A stretch of DNA of 26,295 bases from assembly GCA_021815535.1 (NCBI GenBank), contig JAKAGL010000004.1, forward strand, positions 1 through 26,295. The letters run 5' to 3'. The notes beneath the pieces are model-generated. The model saw nothing but the letters and a program-made list of their open reading frames with translations, searched no databases and was not told the DNA's origin. The position numbers were made by a program, and so were the translations under genes. The DNA comes from a bacterium (GTDB lineage Bacteria > Nitrospinota_A > UBA7883 > JACRGQ01). The number at the start of each line of letters is the position of its first letter. The stretch's first letter is position 1. Shown in pieces: positions 6,315-14,354 of this stretch.

Positions 6315-7928
6315 ATGTTTGATCAGTTAAAAAACGCGTTTGGGCAACTGAGCGTGTTGTTCAATAACCTCCCAATGGGGAAGAAAATCGCCCTGGTTGC
6401 ATTCGGCGTCCTGCTGGTTGGCGGCATTTTGCTCACCAGCTATCTTTCAAGCGGTGAAGATTACAGCATCCTTTACGCGAACCTTTCACAGGAAGATGCG
6501 CTGGCCGTCACCGAGAAGCTGAAGACCCGCAAAATCATGTACAAGCTTGAAAGCGGCGGAACCGTGGTCAGCGTGCCGGGCAAAGATGTCTATCAGCTGC
6601 GGCTTGAGCTTGCGGGCGAAGGGCTTCCCTCGGGGGGTGGTGTCGGTTTCGAACTTTTCGACAAAACCACCTTCGGCATGACCGAATTCGTGCAAAAACT
6701 GAATTACCGCCGTGCCTTGCAAGGGGAATTGCAGCGAACCATTAATTCCCTCGCGGCGGTCCAAAGCTCCCGCGTGCACATATCCATCCCCAACAAATCG
6801 CTTTTCGAGGAGGATAAGCAGAAGCCGACCGCCTCGGTGGTGCTGAAGCTGAAAGGGAACGGGAAATTGAACAAATCGCAGGTGGATGGGATAGCCCACC
6901 TCGTTTCGTCATCCATCGAAGGGCTGAATCCTTCTGATGTCACTATTGTGGACAGCCACGGCACCATTCTTACCGTACCGGACGAAGACGGGGACGAAAT
7001 GACCAAGCTGTCAAACCGGCAAATGGATATGCGCCGCAACTACGAAAACGATGTCGAAAAACGGGTGCGGACCATGCTTGAGCATGTGGTGGGCACCGGC
7101 AAGGCGATCATCCGCGTATCGGCAGCCATCGACTTCAAACAGGAGCAGCGCACCGAAGAGCTATATGACCCGGAGAGCCAGGTGGCCCGCAGCGAACACC
7201 GGGTGGAAGAAAAGAGCACCGGCGCGGCGATGCCCATGGGGGTGGCGGGCGTATCGAGCAATATCCCGGAAAGCGGCGAGGCCGGACAGATCATCGGCAA
7301 ACCGGCAGAATCGACCAAGACGCAGGAGACCGTCAATTACGAGATCAACAAAGTGGTGAAGACGGTGGTGGAACCGACCATGCAGGTGAAGAAACTTTCC
7401 GTAGCCGTTATGGTCGATGGGAAATATAAGGAAACCAAGGGGGCCGACGGCAAGGTCACGCGCGAGTTCTCGCCGCTTGCCAACGATGAAAAAGAGCGTA
7501 TCGCGGGCCTGGTGCGTTCCGCCATCGGTTTCGAAGGGAACCGGCAGGATAATGTGACGGTGGAAAGCATGCAGTTTGAGGAGACCGCGCTGATGGCTGA
7601 AGCCGACCGGCTTGATGTCGAGTCCAAGCAGGAATTGATGTTGACGGGTATCAAGTATGCCGGATACACCATCGCCGGCGTGATCCTCTTCCTGTTCCTC
7701 CTGAGGCCGGTTTCGCGGTGGCTGACCTCTTCGACCAAGGAAGTGGAAGAACTGCGCACCTTTCCCCAGACCGTCTCACAGATGGAGAAGGAACTGTCCG
7801 ATCTGATGGGGGCCAAAGAGGTTGAGGTGATCGATTACCGCAAACGGGTAACCGATCTTATATCCAGCAATCCGGAGCAGGCGGCGGAACTGCTGCGCAG
7901 TTGGCTCAAGCGGGCTAAATCGGCGTAA
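6315..7928 (+). CDS. fliF: Flagellar MS-ring protein FliF
   Basis: FliF forms the MS ring in the inner membrane, the base on which the rod, switch and export gate assemble. This 537-residue protein has a first membrane segment near residues 24-46 (IALVAFGVLLVGGILLTSYL). The YscJ/FliF ring-building domains come next (YSILYANLSQEDA, then SGGGVGFELFDKTTFGMTEF, and SRVHISIPNKSLFEEDKQ). A second membrane segment lies near 445-465, and the charged cytoplasmic tail (about 480-537) binds FliG. The length is typical. A GGGAGGCGG Shine-Dalgarno precedes the ATG. Confidence 0.96.
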   Translation: MFDQLKNAFGQLSVLFNNLPMGKKIALVAFGVLLVGGILLTSYLSSGEDYSILYANLSQEDALAVTEKLKTRKIMYKLESGGTVVSVPGKDVYQLRLELAGEGLPSGGGVGFELFDKTTFGMTEFVQKLNYRRALQGELQRTINSLAAVQSSRVHISIPNKSLFEEDKQKPTASVVLKLKGNGKLNKSQVDGIAHLVSSSIEGLNPSDVTIVDSHGTILTVPDEDGDEMTKLSNRQMDMRRNYENDVEKRVRTMLEHVVGTGKAIIRVSAAIDFKQEQRTEELYDPESQVARSEHRVEEKSTGAAMPMGVAGVSSNIPESGEAGQIIGKPAESTKTQETVNYEINKVVKTVVEPTMQVKKLSVAVMVDGKYKETKGADGKVTREFSPLANDEKERIAGLVRSAIGFEGNRQDNVTVESMQFEETALMAEADRLDVESKQELMLTGIKYAGYTIAGVILFLFLLRPVSRWLTSSTKEVEELRTFPQTVSQMEKELSDLMGAKEVEVIDYRKRVTDLISSNPEQAAELLRSWLKRAKSA

Positions 7929-7954
7929 AATAGGGCGAGAAAAGGGATTAAGAC

Positions 7955-8986
7955 ATGGCACGTGGAAAACCAGGTTCAACGGTATTAAGCGGCCCCGAGA
8001 AGGTGGCTGTTCTGATGATCTCAATGGGGGAGACCATCGCCTCCAAAGTCCTCGCCAAAATGAATGAAAAAGAGATACAGGCGGTGGGCAACTACATGTC
8101 GTTCATGGAAAACGTCAGCAACGAACAGATTGATACCGTGGCGCGCGAGTTCTTTGAGGCGCTAGAGGGGGGCGAAGGAGGCATTCTTTCCGGCGGCCGC
8201 GAATACCTCAAAAAAATGCTTGAGAAAACGATGGATCCGGGAAAGGTCGCTGAAATCCTTTCCAAAATTGCCGCGCCCGGCCAAACTGAAGAGCTGGGGG
8301 GCGGCCTTGAAGCCATCCGCCATCTTGACCCGAAAACCGTTGCCGCGTTTCTCCGCAACGAGTATCCACAGACGGCGGCCATCGTACTGGCCCATCTCGA
8401 TTCCGCGCAGGCGGGGGAAATCCTTAAAAATCTGCCCGACCGTTTCCGTTCGGAGATCGTTTTCCGCATCGCCACCTTGGAGCGGGTAAATCCCTCAGTG
8501 GTAGCCGATTTGGACCGCGCATTAGCGACCGAATTCCAGAGCGCCGGCGCGATGGAAGGAAGCCGGTTGGGAGGCGTGGAGGCAGTGGCCGAGATCGTCA
8601 ACAATCTCGATCACAACATGGAAGTCGGCATCTTGACCGAAATCGAATCGTTCAATCCGGAACTGGCAGAGAGTATCAGAAATCTCATGTTTGTGTTCGA
8701 AGACCTTTTATCGGTGGACGACAAGGGGATGCAGGTCATCCTCAAGGAGGTTTCACGCGACGACCTCATACTCGGTCTCAAGACCGCGTCGGAACAGCTC
8801 AAGGAAAAGATACTCCACAATATGTCCAAACGCGCTGGCGAAATGCTGAAGGAAGACCTCGCGGCGATGGGGCCGGTGAAACTGTCCGACGTGGAAAAAG
8901 CCCAGCAGAGCATTATCCGCATAGTGAAGAAGCTGGAGGAGGACGGCAAGGTGGTGTTGGCAGGCGGAGGCGAGGAACTTGTCTAA
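7955..8986 (+). CDS. fliG: Flagellar motor switch protein FliG
   Basis: FliG sits on the cytoplasmic face of the MS ring, transmits torque from the stators and helps set rotation direction. This 343-residue protein has the family architecture: an N-terminal FliF-binding domain (GPEKVAVLMISMGETIASKV, residues 13-32), the EYPQTAAIVLAHL motif near 135-147 in the middle domain, and a C-terminal torque domain (FVFEDLLSVDDKGMQVILKEV, about 247-267, with a charged helix after it). The length is normal. A GGGATTAAG stretch precedes the ATG. The 3' end overlaps the fliH start, consistent with coupled translation. Confidence 0.96.
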   Translation: MARGKPGSTVLSGPEKVAVLMISMGETIASKVLAKMNEKEIQAVGNYMSFMENVSNEQIDTVAREFFEALEGGEGGILSGGREYLKKMLEKTMDPGKVAEILSKIAAPGQTEELGGGLEAIRHLDPKTVAAFLRNEYPQTAAIVLAHLDSAQAGEILKNLPDRFRSEIVFRIATLERVNPSVVADLDRALATEFQSAGAMEGSRLGGVEAVAEIVNNLDHNMEVGILTEIESFNPELAESIRNLMFVFEDLLSVDDKGMQVILKEVSRDDLILGLKTASEQLKEKILHNMSKRAGEMLKEDLAAMGPVKLSDVEKAQQSIIRIVKKLEEDGKVVLAGGGEELV

Positions 8987-9758
8987 TATCAATACCGGCG
9001 GGATGGAGGATTTTACCCCTTTTTCTTTCGCCAATTTCACGGAAGAAGCGGAAACGGCGGAGAAGAGCCGCCGGAAGGCCGCAGCAAAAGAATTCAAGCC
9101 CGATCACAAACAGCCGGAAGCCGCGGGACAGGAAGAATTCGTTTTGGGTGGTTTTGACTTTGAGTTCAAAGGGGGCTACCGGCGCGACGAGATACTTAAA
9201 AAAACCAGCGATGAGATCGATGCCATGTTGCGTGACGCCTATGCCCGCGTGGAGCAGATCGAGGCAGATGCCCATCAAAAGGGGTATAGCGAAGGGAATA
9301 GCAAGGGAAAGAACGAAGGCTTCGCCGAAGCGACCGGCCTCATGAACACCCTTGTTGACGGCCTCAAACAGTTAGAGGCGGCCCGTGGCGTTTATTACGG
9401 CAAGGCAGAAAAGGAAATGCTGGATCTGGTGCTATTGATCGCCGCCGAGATTGTACGGCGCGAAGTGGCTCAGGATCCCGCCATCGTCGTCGAAGTCTTG
9501 CGCAAAGCGGTGTCAGAGCTGGAAACCAAGCAAAGCATCGTGGTGCGGCTGAGTCCGAAGGATATGGAACTGATAGGTGTTATGCGGGAGAGCCTGCATG
9601 AGGAGATGGAAGTTGTCGAAAAAATAGAATTCAAGGCCGATCCGGCGGTGACTCCCGGCGGCTGTATCCTGGAAACGAACATCGGAAGTCTGGATGCAAC
9701 GGTGGAAAACCGGCTGTTAAATATCCACCGCACGCTACGTGAACAGATAGGGAAATAG
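8979..9758 (+). CDS. fliH: Flagellar export ATPase regulator FliH
   Basis: FliH is the peripheral stalk that tethers and restrains the export ATPase FliI at the base of the flagellum. This 259-residue protein has a disordered charged N-terminus and then the glycine-zipper-like GxxxG pattern typical of FliH (KGYSEGNSKGKNEGFAEA, about 105-122). The C-terminal E-stalk-like domain includes LVLLIAAEIVRREV near 150 and PGGCILETNIGSLDATVENRL near the end. The start is a TTG at 8979 inside the fliG tail, supported by GGAGG 8 bases upstream. The alternative ATG at 9003 has no such site. It is followed 3 bases later by fliI. Confidence 0.9.
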   Translation: MSNINTGGMEDFTPFSFANFTEEAETAEKSRRKAAAKEFKPDHKQPEAAGQEEFVLGGFDFEFKGGYRRDEILKKTSDEIDAMLRDAYARVEQIEADAHQKGYSEGNSKGKNEGFAEATGLMNTLVDGLKQLEAARGVYYGKAEKEMLDLVLLIAAEIVRREVAQDPAIVVEVLRKAVSELETKQSIVVRLSPKDMELIGVMRESLHEEMEVVEKIEFKADPAVTPGGCILETNIGSLDATVENRLLNIHRTLREQIGK

Positions 9759-9761
9759 GCG

Positions 9762-11075
9762 ATGAACGTTGATCTGGCGAAATACCGGCAGGCGCTCACG
9801 GCGGCCGCGTCTATCGTTCCGGTGGGACAGGTCGTGCGTATTATTGGGCTCGTCATCGAAGGGGATGGCCCCGATGTGCCGGTCGGTTCCATGTGCCGCA
9901 TCTATCCGCGGGGCGAGGGGACAACCGTCGACGCCGAAGTGGTCGGTTTTCGCGATGGCCGGATATTGATGATGCCGCTGTCCGCGCCGCAGGGAGTTTC
10001 CCCGCGTTGCCGTATCGAAGCGCTGGCCGGACGCGCCGTGGTGAAAGTGGACGAAGGCATCTTGGGGCGCGTGCTGGACGGCCTCGGCAATCCCATTGAT
10101 GGAAAAGGGCCGTTGCGCTGTACCGGCGAAATGCCGCTCTACGCCGACCCGATTAATCCCGTAAGCCGTAGGCGGATACACCAACCGCTCGATCTGGGCG
10201 TAAGGGCGGTGAACGGGCTGCTTACCTGCGGCCGGGGCCAGCGGATCGGCATAATGGCCGGAACCGGGGTGGGTAAATCGGTTTTGATGGGGATGATGGC
10301 GAAGATGACCGACGCCGATGTAACGGTGATCGGGTTTGTGGGCGAACGCGGACGGGAAGTGCGGGAATTCATCGACAAGAATTTGGGCGAGGAGGGGTTA
10401 CGCCGATCGGTGCTGGTGACCGCAACATCGGATAACACGCCGTTGGTCCGCCTGCGGGCGGCATACACCGCCACCGCCATCGCCGAATATTTTCGCAAAC
10501 AGGGGAAAGACGTTCTTCTGATGGTTGATTCGCTTACCCGGTTCGCCATGGCGCAGCGGGAGATAGGTCTTTCCATCGGCGAGCCGCCCGCCACGAAAGG
10601 GTACACCCCCAGCGTATTCGCACTATTGCCGCGCCTTTTGGAACGGGCCGGCGCCGGCGCCGAAGGCGAGGGGAGCATCACCGGCATCTATACCGTTTTG
10701 GTGGAGGGGGACGATTTTGGTGAGCCGATCTCAGATGCGTCACGCGCCATTCTTGACGGACACATCATCCTCTCCCGCGCCCTTGCGGCGCGGGGACACT
10801 ATCCGGCCATCGACGTGTTGGGCAGCATAAGCCGCGTGATGATCGATGTGACCTCTGAAGAACACCGGAAACTGGCCAAAACGCTCTTTCGGACGTTGGC
10901 GATCTATAAAGAAGCGGAAGACCTCATTAACATCGGTGCGTACGTGAAAGGGAGCAACCCCGACATCGATTTCGCCATCCAGAAATACCCGCATATAAAT
11001 TCCTTTCTAGAGCAGGAGATCGGTGAGCGGTCCGATTTTACCGATACGTTCCGGCGGCTTAAGGAGATCTTCTGA
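9762..11075 (+). CDS. fliI: Flagellum-specific export ATPase FliI
   Basis: FliI is the F1-beta-like hexameric ATPase that prepares rod, hook and filament proteins for export. This 437-residue protein has the nucleotide-binding P-loop (IMAGTGVGKS, about 164-174), the downstream block GFVGERGREVREF, and a Walker B strand (VLLMVDSLTRFAMAQREIGL, about 249-268). The type-III ATPase pattern GEPPATKGYTPSVF follows, then SITGIYTVLVEGDD. All catalytic motifs look intact and the length is normal. The ATG follows the fliH stop by 3 bases and overlaps nothing; its stop overlaps the fliJ start by one base. F1-type ATP synthase beta is excluded by length, motifs and context. Confidence 0.97.
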   Translation: MNVDLAKYRQALTAAASIVPVGQVVRIIGLVIEGDGPDVPVGSMCRIYPRGEGTTVDAEVVGFRDGRILMMPLSAPQGVSPRCRIEALAGRAVVKVDEGILGRVLDGLGNPIDGKGPLRCTGEMPLYADPINPVSRRRIHQPLDLGVRAVNGLLTCGRGQRIGIMAGTGVGKSVLMGMMAKMTDADVTVIGFVGERGREVREFIDKNLGEEGLRRSVLVTATSDNTPLVRLRAAYTATAIAEYFRKQGKDVLLMVDSLTRFAMAQREIGLSIGEPPATKGYTPSVFALLPRLLERAGAGAEGEGSITGIYTVLVEGDDFGEPISDASRAILDGHIILSRALAARGHYPAIDVLGSISRVMIDVTSEEHRKLAKTLFRTLAIYKEAEDLINIGAYVKGSNPDIDFAIQKYPHINSFLEQEIGERSDFTDTFRRLKEIF

Positions 11076-11518
11076 TGTTCAAATTCCGGCTGCAAAGCGT
11101 CCTCGACCACCGGAAACGGCAGGAAGAGGAAAAACAGCGCGAGGTGGCGTTGGTCAATGCTGAACAATTTCAGGCCCGCGGTGTACTCGCTGGGCTGGAA
11201 CAGGGCCGGGCTGAAGCCGCCATTGCACTGACTGAGTTGGGCCGAACCGCGCATGACCCGAAAGTCTTTCGTCTTTATGACGATTTTTTGCAGGGGCGCG
11301 ATGCCGACATCCGGTGGAAAATGCGCGAGTTGGAGCAGATAGGAGAACGGCTTCGGGCCAAGCAGGTTGAGTTGCAGGAATATTTGCGCCGCCGCAAGGC
11401 GCTTGAAATCTACCGCGACCGGCTGAAAGATGCCTACGAGAAAGAGGAAAAACGCCGGGAATTGAAATTCACTGATGAAGTGGCGCAGATGATGTGGTTC
11501 AGGGAGCACGCGGTATGA
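11075..11518 (+). CDS. fliJ: Flagellar export chaperone FliJ
   Basis: FliJ is a small coiled-coil protein that threads the FliI hexamer, like the gamma subunit of F1, and escorts export substrates. This 147-residue protein starts MFKFRLQSVLDHRKRQEEEK, a textbook FliJ beginning. It is charged and helical throughout (for example RRRKALEIYRDRLKDAYEKE near 108-127), and the length is normal. The start ATG shares its first base with the last base of the fliI stop (TGATG), implying translational coupling. Sequence conservation in FliJ is low, so the call relies on the N-terminus, the coiled coil and its position after fliI. Confidence 0.9.
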   Translation: MFKFRLQSVLDHRKRQEEEKQREVALVNAEQFQARGVLAGLEQGRAEAAIALTELGRTAHDPKVFRLYDDFLQGRDADIRWKMRELEQIGERLRAKQVELQEYLRRRKALEIYRDRLKDAYEKEEKRRELKFTDEVAQMMWFREHAV

Positions 11519-12051
11519 GCAGGAATATCGCGCTTTTCATGGGACTCCTTCTTGCCGCCGCGTTGGTAGCGGCGGGAAGCGGCGTGATAAATATCCCGCA
11601 GGCGCTGGCCCAGAATGAAGAAGCGCCAAAAGCCGGCGCCGATCCGCAGGATCAAATACGGATGGAAATGGCCAAGGACCTGCAAAAAAAGCAGGAAGAT
11701 TTGCGCCGCCGTGAAGAAGAGCTGAATGCCCGCGAAGGGGAGCTTCGTACCCTTGAAGCCAGCATCCAGAAAAAGATCGACGAATTGAAGATCGTGCAAC
11801 TTAAACTGGAAGAGCTGGTGAAACTGCGTGATGACCTTGAAGCGAAAAATGTCGTCACCCTCGCCAAAGCCTATGCCGCCATGCCCGCAGCCGACGCGGC
11901 TACCCGTTTGAAGGCGATGGATCGCCCCACGGCGTTGCGTATTCTCATGGCCATGAAAGCCCAATCATCCTCAAAGATCCTGAGTAGCCTTGATACCGCT
12001 ACCGCGGCGCAGATCAGCGAACAGCTGGCGAAGCGGCAGATGGAACAGTAG
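11515..12051 (+). CDS. MotE/MgtE_N-like flagellar-operon protein
   Basis: This is a 178-residue exported or membrane-anchored protein. Residues 5-32 form a hydrophobic signal or anchor ending in ALAQ. Residues 45-115 are a long charged coiled coil (KKQEDLRRREEELNAREGEL). The last 60 residues resemble the MgtE intracellular N-domain (AKAYAAMPAADAATRLKAMD, then ILMAMKAQSSSKILSSLD). This layout is that of the MotE-like proteins found after fliJ in many flagellar operons. In rhizobia MotE is described as a periplasmic chaperone for the stator protein MotC. I chose the ATG at 11515, which overlaps the fliJ stop (ATGA), over an upstream GTG at 11494. It is the last gene of the plus-strand flagellar run. 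The domain call is good; the role is inferred. Confidence 0.75.
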   Translation: MSRNIALFMGLLLAAALVAAGSGVINIPQALAQNEEAPKAGADPQDQIRMEMAKDLQKKQEDLRRREEELNAREGELRTLEASIQKKIDELKIVQLKLEELVKLRDDLEAKNVVTLAKAYAAMPAADAATRLKAMDRPTALRILMAMKAQSSSKILSSLDTATAAQISEQLAKRQMEQ

Positions 12052-12064
12052 TTGCAATATCTCT

Positions 12065-12092
12065 TTGACAGATAGAACCTCCCGCATATAAT
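12065..12092 (+). promoter_or_regulatory. Perfect-consensus sigma-70 promoter
   Basis: TTGACA (12065-12070) and TATAAT (12087-12092) are both exact consensus hexamers separated by 16 bases. Transcription would start near 12099, 47 bases past the end of the flagellar run. It would serve the small ORF at 12183 and possibly rho. The -10 box lies inside an imperfect inverted repeat (TCCCG at 12080-12084 with CGGGA downstream), which could bind a repressor or form the end of the flagellar transcript. Confidence 0.7.
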
Positions 12093-12182
12093 GCCGGGAC
12101 ATTGGTACGGGTTTTTCTATCGCCTTAAGCCTGTTGGTAAATTAACCGATAAGATACTAAATAAGGAAAGGCGGCGGCTGTT

Positions 12183-12383
12183 ATGAAAAAGGGGTTTGAG
12201 GATATGGAACGCAAAGTGGTGAAAATGTTTGCCGGACCAGCAGGGGCGGTGGATGCCATCCTCTATAAAGAAGTTGATTGCATTGGCGTTACCTTGGGCT
12301 ACATTCTCCATTACGTATTTAGCGGTGTGCAACTGGCAAACCGAGATATAGATGTCCTTATTCATCACTATCATAAGAACTGA
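12183..12383 (+). CDS. Possible small protein of unknown function
   Basis: This ORF encodes up to 66 residues. I do not recognise the family. It starts MKKGFEDMERKVVKMF, has a mildly hydrophobic middle (CIGVTLGYILHYVF, about 33-46) and ends in a His-rich tail (DVLIHHYHKN). AAGGAAAGG lies 11 bases before the ATG at 12183. An internal ATG at 12204 with AAGGGG 9 bases upstream would give 59 residues and is equally plausible. In its favour are the perfect sigma-70 promoter 84 bases upstream and a complete frame in a gap between operons. Against it are the lack of family evidence and a longer open frame on the opposite strand. It could instead be part of a long rho leader. Confidence 0.35.
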   Translation: MKKGFEDMERKVVKMFAGPAGAVDAILYKEVDCIGVTLGYILHYVFSGVQLANRDIDVLIHHYHKN

Positions 12384-12414
12384 ATAGTAACGGGCAAGTC
12401 TTTCACCTAATACT

Positions 12415-12437
12415 TGAAGGCATTCCAAAGGCCTTCA
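12415..12437 (+). promoter_or_regulatory. Hairpin in the rho leader
   Basis: TGAAGGC (12415-12421) pairs perfectly with GCCTTCA (12431-12437) around a 9-base loop. No U-run follows, so it is not a standard terminator. It may be a folded element of the leader, or the processed end of the preceding small transcript. Confidence 0.4.
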
Positions 12438-12608
12438 GGTCACCGTTCAAAAATCTTTGCAGATCCTCGCACCGTAGTGCATTGGTTGTCCCGTAAACAT
12501 GTCATAAGCGGTCAGCATTTCTTCTCCACCCGTCAAATCATGTCACCAGTTTTTGCGGTTTTGCGAAAAAACGTTGACTGGTGCGAAGATCTGAGTCCGG
12601 AAAAAAAT

Positions 12609-12637
12609 TTGACAATATTCGGGAGAAATGGCACAAT
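12609..12637 (+). promoter_or_regulatory. Sigma-70-like promoter ahead of rho
   Basis: TTGACA (12609-12614), a 17-base spacer and CACAAT (12632-12637) form a good sigma-70 promoter, perfect at -35 and four of six at -10. Transcription would begin near 12644, leaving a leader of about 100 bases before the rho start. Confidence 0.55.
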
Positions 12638-12743
12638 TCCCCAATTAAGTACTGCAGATAACTTGTTGGAGAAACCTTTAGGATCCCCCATTTTCCCCCC
12701 ACAACCCCTTTTTAAGTGATCTATATCCACATTGGAAAAACCT

Positions 12744-14015
12744 ATGGAAATGAATGTCGCCGACCTCAAGAAAAAAACCGTGCTGGAGCTGAATGCCCTA
12801 GCTAAAGAGCTGAAAATCGAAGGAACTGGCGGACTGCGCAAGCAGGAGCTTATTTTCAAGATACTCGAAGGGCAGACAAAAACCCAGGTGGCCGAGGGCA
12901 AAGAAGGAATGATTATGGGTGAAGGAGTGCTGGAAATCCTGCCGGACGGCTTCGGTTTCCTCCGCGCCCCCACCAGCAATTACCTCCCCGGACCGGATGA
13001 CATGTACGTCTCCCCCTCACAGATACGCAAATTCGACCTGCGCACCGGCGATACCGTTACCGGCGAGATCCGCCCACCCAAGGAAGGCGAGCGCTATTTT
13101 GCCCTGCTGAAGGTTGAAAGCATCAACGGCGAGCCGCCGAATTTGGAAAAAATACGTCCGCTGTTCGACAACCTCACCCCGCTCTATCCGGAGCGGCGGT
13201 TGCGGCTGGAGACCGACGACGGCAATCTTTCGATGCGGGTGATGGATCTGCTAACGCCCGTCGGGATGGGGCAGCGTTCCATTATCGTCGCGCCTCCCCG
13301 CACCGGCAAAACCATGCTGATGCAGGCGATGGCCAACTCGATAGCCAAGAACCACCCCGATGTCACATTGATCGTGCTCCTCATCGACGAACGGCCCGAA
13401 GAGGTCACCGACATGGAGCGCTCGGTAAAGGGGGAAGTTATCGCCTCAACCTTCGACGAACCGGCCCAGCGCCACGTGCAAGTGGCCGAAATGGTCATCG
13501 AAAAAGCAAAACGGCTGGTCGAGCACAAACGCGATGTGGTGATACTGCTTGACTCGATCACCCGTCTCGCCCGCGCCTACAACACCGTGGTTCCCCCGTC
13601 CGGCAAGGTGCTTTCCGGCGGCGTGGACAGCCATGCCCTTCAACGCCCCAAGCGTTTTTTCGGCGCGGCGCGCAATATAGAAGAGGGGGGAAGCCTCACC
13701 ATTATCGCCACGGCCCTCATCGAGACCGGCAGCCGGATGGACGACGTGATCTTCGAGGAATTTAAGGGCACCGGCAATATGGAGATCCACCTTGATCGCA
13801 AGCTGGCCGACCGCCGTGTCTTCCCGGCCATCGATATAAACCCCTCCGGCACCCGCAAAGAGGAACTGCTGTTGTCGCCGGAAGAATTGGGGCGCGTTTG
13901 GCTGTTGCGTAAGGTTCTCCAACCGATGGATTCGGTGGAGGCGATGGAGCTTTTGTTGGATAGGATGCGGCAGGCAAAGACGAATGCGAAGTTCCTTGCC
14001 GCAATGAACACATAA
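12744..14015 (+). CDS. rho: Transcription termination factor Rho
   Basis: Rho is the hexameric RNA-dependent ATPase that releases transcripts at unstructured C-rich sites. From the ATG at 12744 the protein is 423 residues, normal for the family. It has the Rho_N helical domain (MNVADLKKKTVLELNALAKE), the RNA-binding cold-shock fold (GFGFLRAP near 69-76, then DDMYVSPSQIRKFDLRTGD), the P-loop (APPRTGKTM, about 183-191), and LLIDERPEEVTDM near 211-223. The downstream SITRLARAYNTVVPPSGKVL and Q/R-loop blocks are also present. All motifs are intact. The start is uncertain: a TTG at 12732 and an ATG at 12750 share the frame, and no good Shine-Dalgarno is visible. The ATG at 12744 has a weak TTGGA 7 bases upstream. 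It heads the rho-rpmE-prfA-prmC-murA run. Confidence 0.96.
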   Translation: MEMNVADLKKKTVLELNALAKELKIEGTGGLRKQELIFKILEGQTKTQVAEGKEGMIMGEGVLEILPDGFGFLRAPTSNYLPGPDDMYVSPSQIRKFDLRTGDTVTGEIRPPKEGERYFALLKVESINGEPPNLEKIRPLFDNLTPLYPERRLRLETDDGNLSMRVMDLLTPVGMGQRSIIVAPPRTGKTMLMQAMANSIAKNHPDVTLIVLLIDERPEEVTDMERSVKGEVIASTFDEPAQRHVQVAEMVIEKAKRLVEHKRDVVILLDSITRLARAYNTVVPPSGKVLSGGVDSHALQRPKRFFGAARNIEEGGSLTIIATALIETGSRMDDVIFEEFKGTGNMEIHLDRKLADRRVFPAIDINPSGTRKEELLLSPEELGRVWLLRKVLQPMDSVEAMELLLDRMRQAKTNAKFLAAMNT

Positions 14016-14024
14016 TAGTATAAT
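13996..14024 (+). promoter_or_regulatory. Sigma-70 promoter for rpmE
   Basis: TTGCCG (13996-14001), a 17-base spacer and TATAAT (14019-14024) lie across the 3' end of rho. Transcription would begin near 14031, about 22 bases before rpmE. This lets L31 and the genes after it be expressed independently of rho. Confidence 0.6.
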
Positions 14025-14052
14025 CACGCCCTTTAAGAGTGAGGAGAAATAC

Positions 14053-14262
14053 ATGAAACAGGGAATTCATCCGGAATATGGTCCGGCCAAGATCGTCTGC
14101 GGCTGTGGCAGCGTGTTGGAAATCAATGCCACAGTGAAGACGATCAGCTTGGACATCTGTTCAGTCTGCCACCCGTTTTACACCGGCCAGCAGAAGCTGG
14201 TTGACACCGCGGGGCGCGTGGAAAAGTTCCGCCGCCGCGTCGCAAAAGCGGAACCGAAATAA
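14053..14262 (+). CDS. rpmE: Ribosomal protein L31, zinc-binding type
   Basis: L31 (bL31) bridges the large and small ribosomal subunits. This 69-residue protein begins MKQGIHPEYGPAKIVCGCGS and keeps the four zinc-binding cysteines of the C+ type: C16, C18, C36 and C39 (CGC and CSVC). The block CHPFYTGQQKLVDTAGRVEK is typical of the family. A GAGGAG Shine-Dalgarno lies 7 bases before the ATG. It follows rho by 37 bases and has its own promoter. Zinc-binding L31 is often replaced by a cysteine-free paralogue under zinc starvation, but no such paralogue is in this window. Confidence 0.97.
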   Translation: MKQGIHPEYGPAKIVCGCGSVLEINATVKTISLDICSVCHPFYTGQQKLVDTAGRVEKFRRRVAKAEPK

Positions 14263-14278
14263 CGGTGGCAGCAATCAT

Positions 14279-14340
14279 CCGTCCCGTTTGCTTTACGGCA
14301 AGCGGGACGGGGCACGCTGCATCCGTTCTTGCGTCCCGTT
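14279..14340 (+). promoter_or_regulatory. Long hairpin with competing repeat in the prfA leader
   Basis: Bases 14279-14291 pair with 14298-14310 in a 13-bp stem (one G-T pair) around a 6-base loop. The right arm can also pair over about 9 bp with CGTCCCGTT at 14332-14340, because the left arm is repeated there. Two mutually exclusive folds are therefore possible just before prfA. No U-run follows the first hairpin. The second fold would reach within 15 bases of the prfA ATG, which has no visible Shine-Dalgarno. Confidence 0.5.
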
Positions 14341-14354
14341 AGCACCCTACCGCC

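Larger units (their letters stand above)
12384..12743. other. Rho leader region
   Basis: About 360 bases lie between the small ORF and rho. The region is relatively A/T-rich and contains a perfect 7-bp hairpin (12415-12437) and a sigma-70-like promoter (12609-12637), but no recognisable gene. A 101-residue open frame crosses it without a plausible start signal or family. Long leaders before rho are known in enteric bacteria, where Rho represses its own synthesis by early termination. This stretch could play that part, but nothing in it proves so. It also carries a 21-base segment resembling one in the fliK-flgB gap. Confidence 0.45.

Noticed and set aside
8404..8426. REP-like CGCGCAGGCGGGG string inside fliG
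   Set aside because: It encodes conserved FliG residues (S-A-Q-A-G-E-I) in frame, so the likeness to the intergenic repeat is coincidental.
12414..12719. 101-codon plus-strand open frame in the rho leader
   Set aside because: No ribosome site and no family; it spans the promoter and hairpin. Kept only as context for the DPRTxVH observation.
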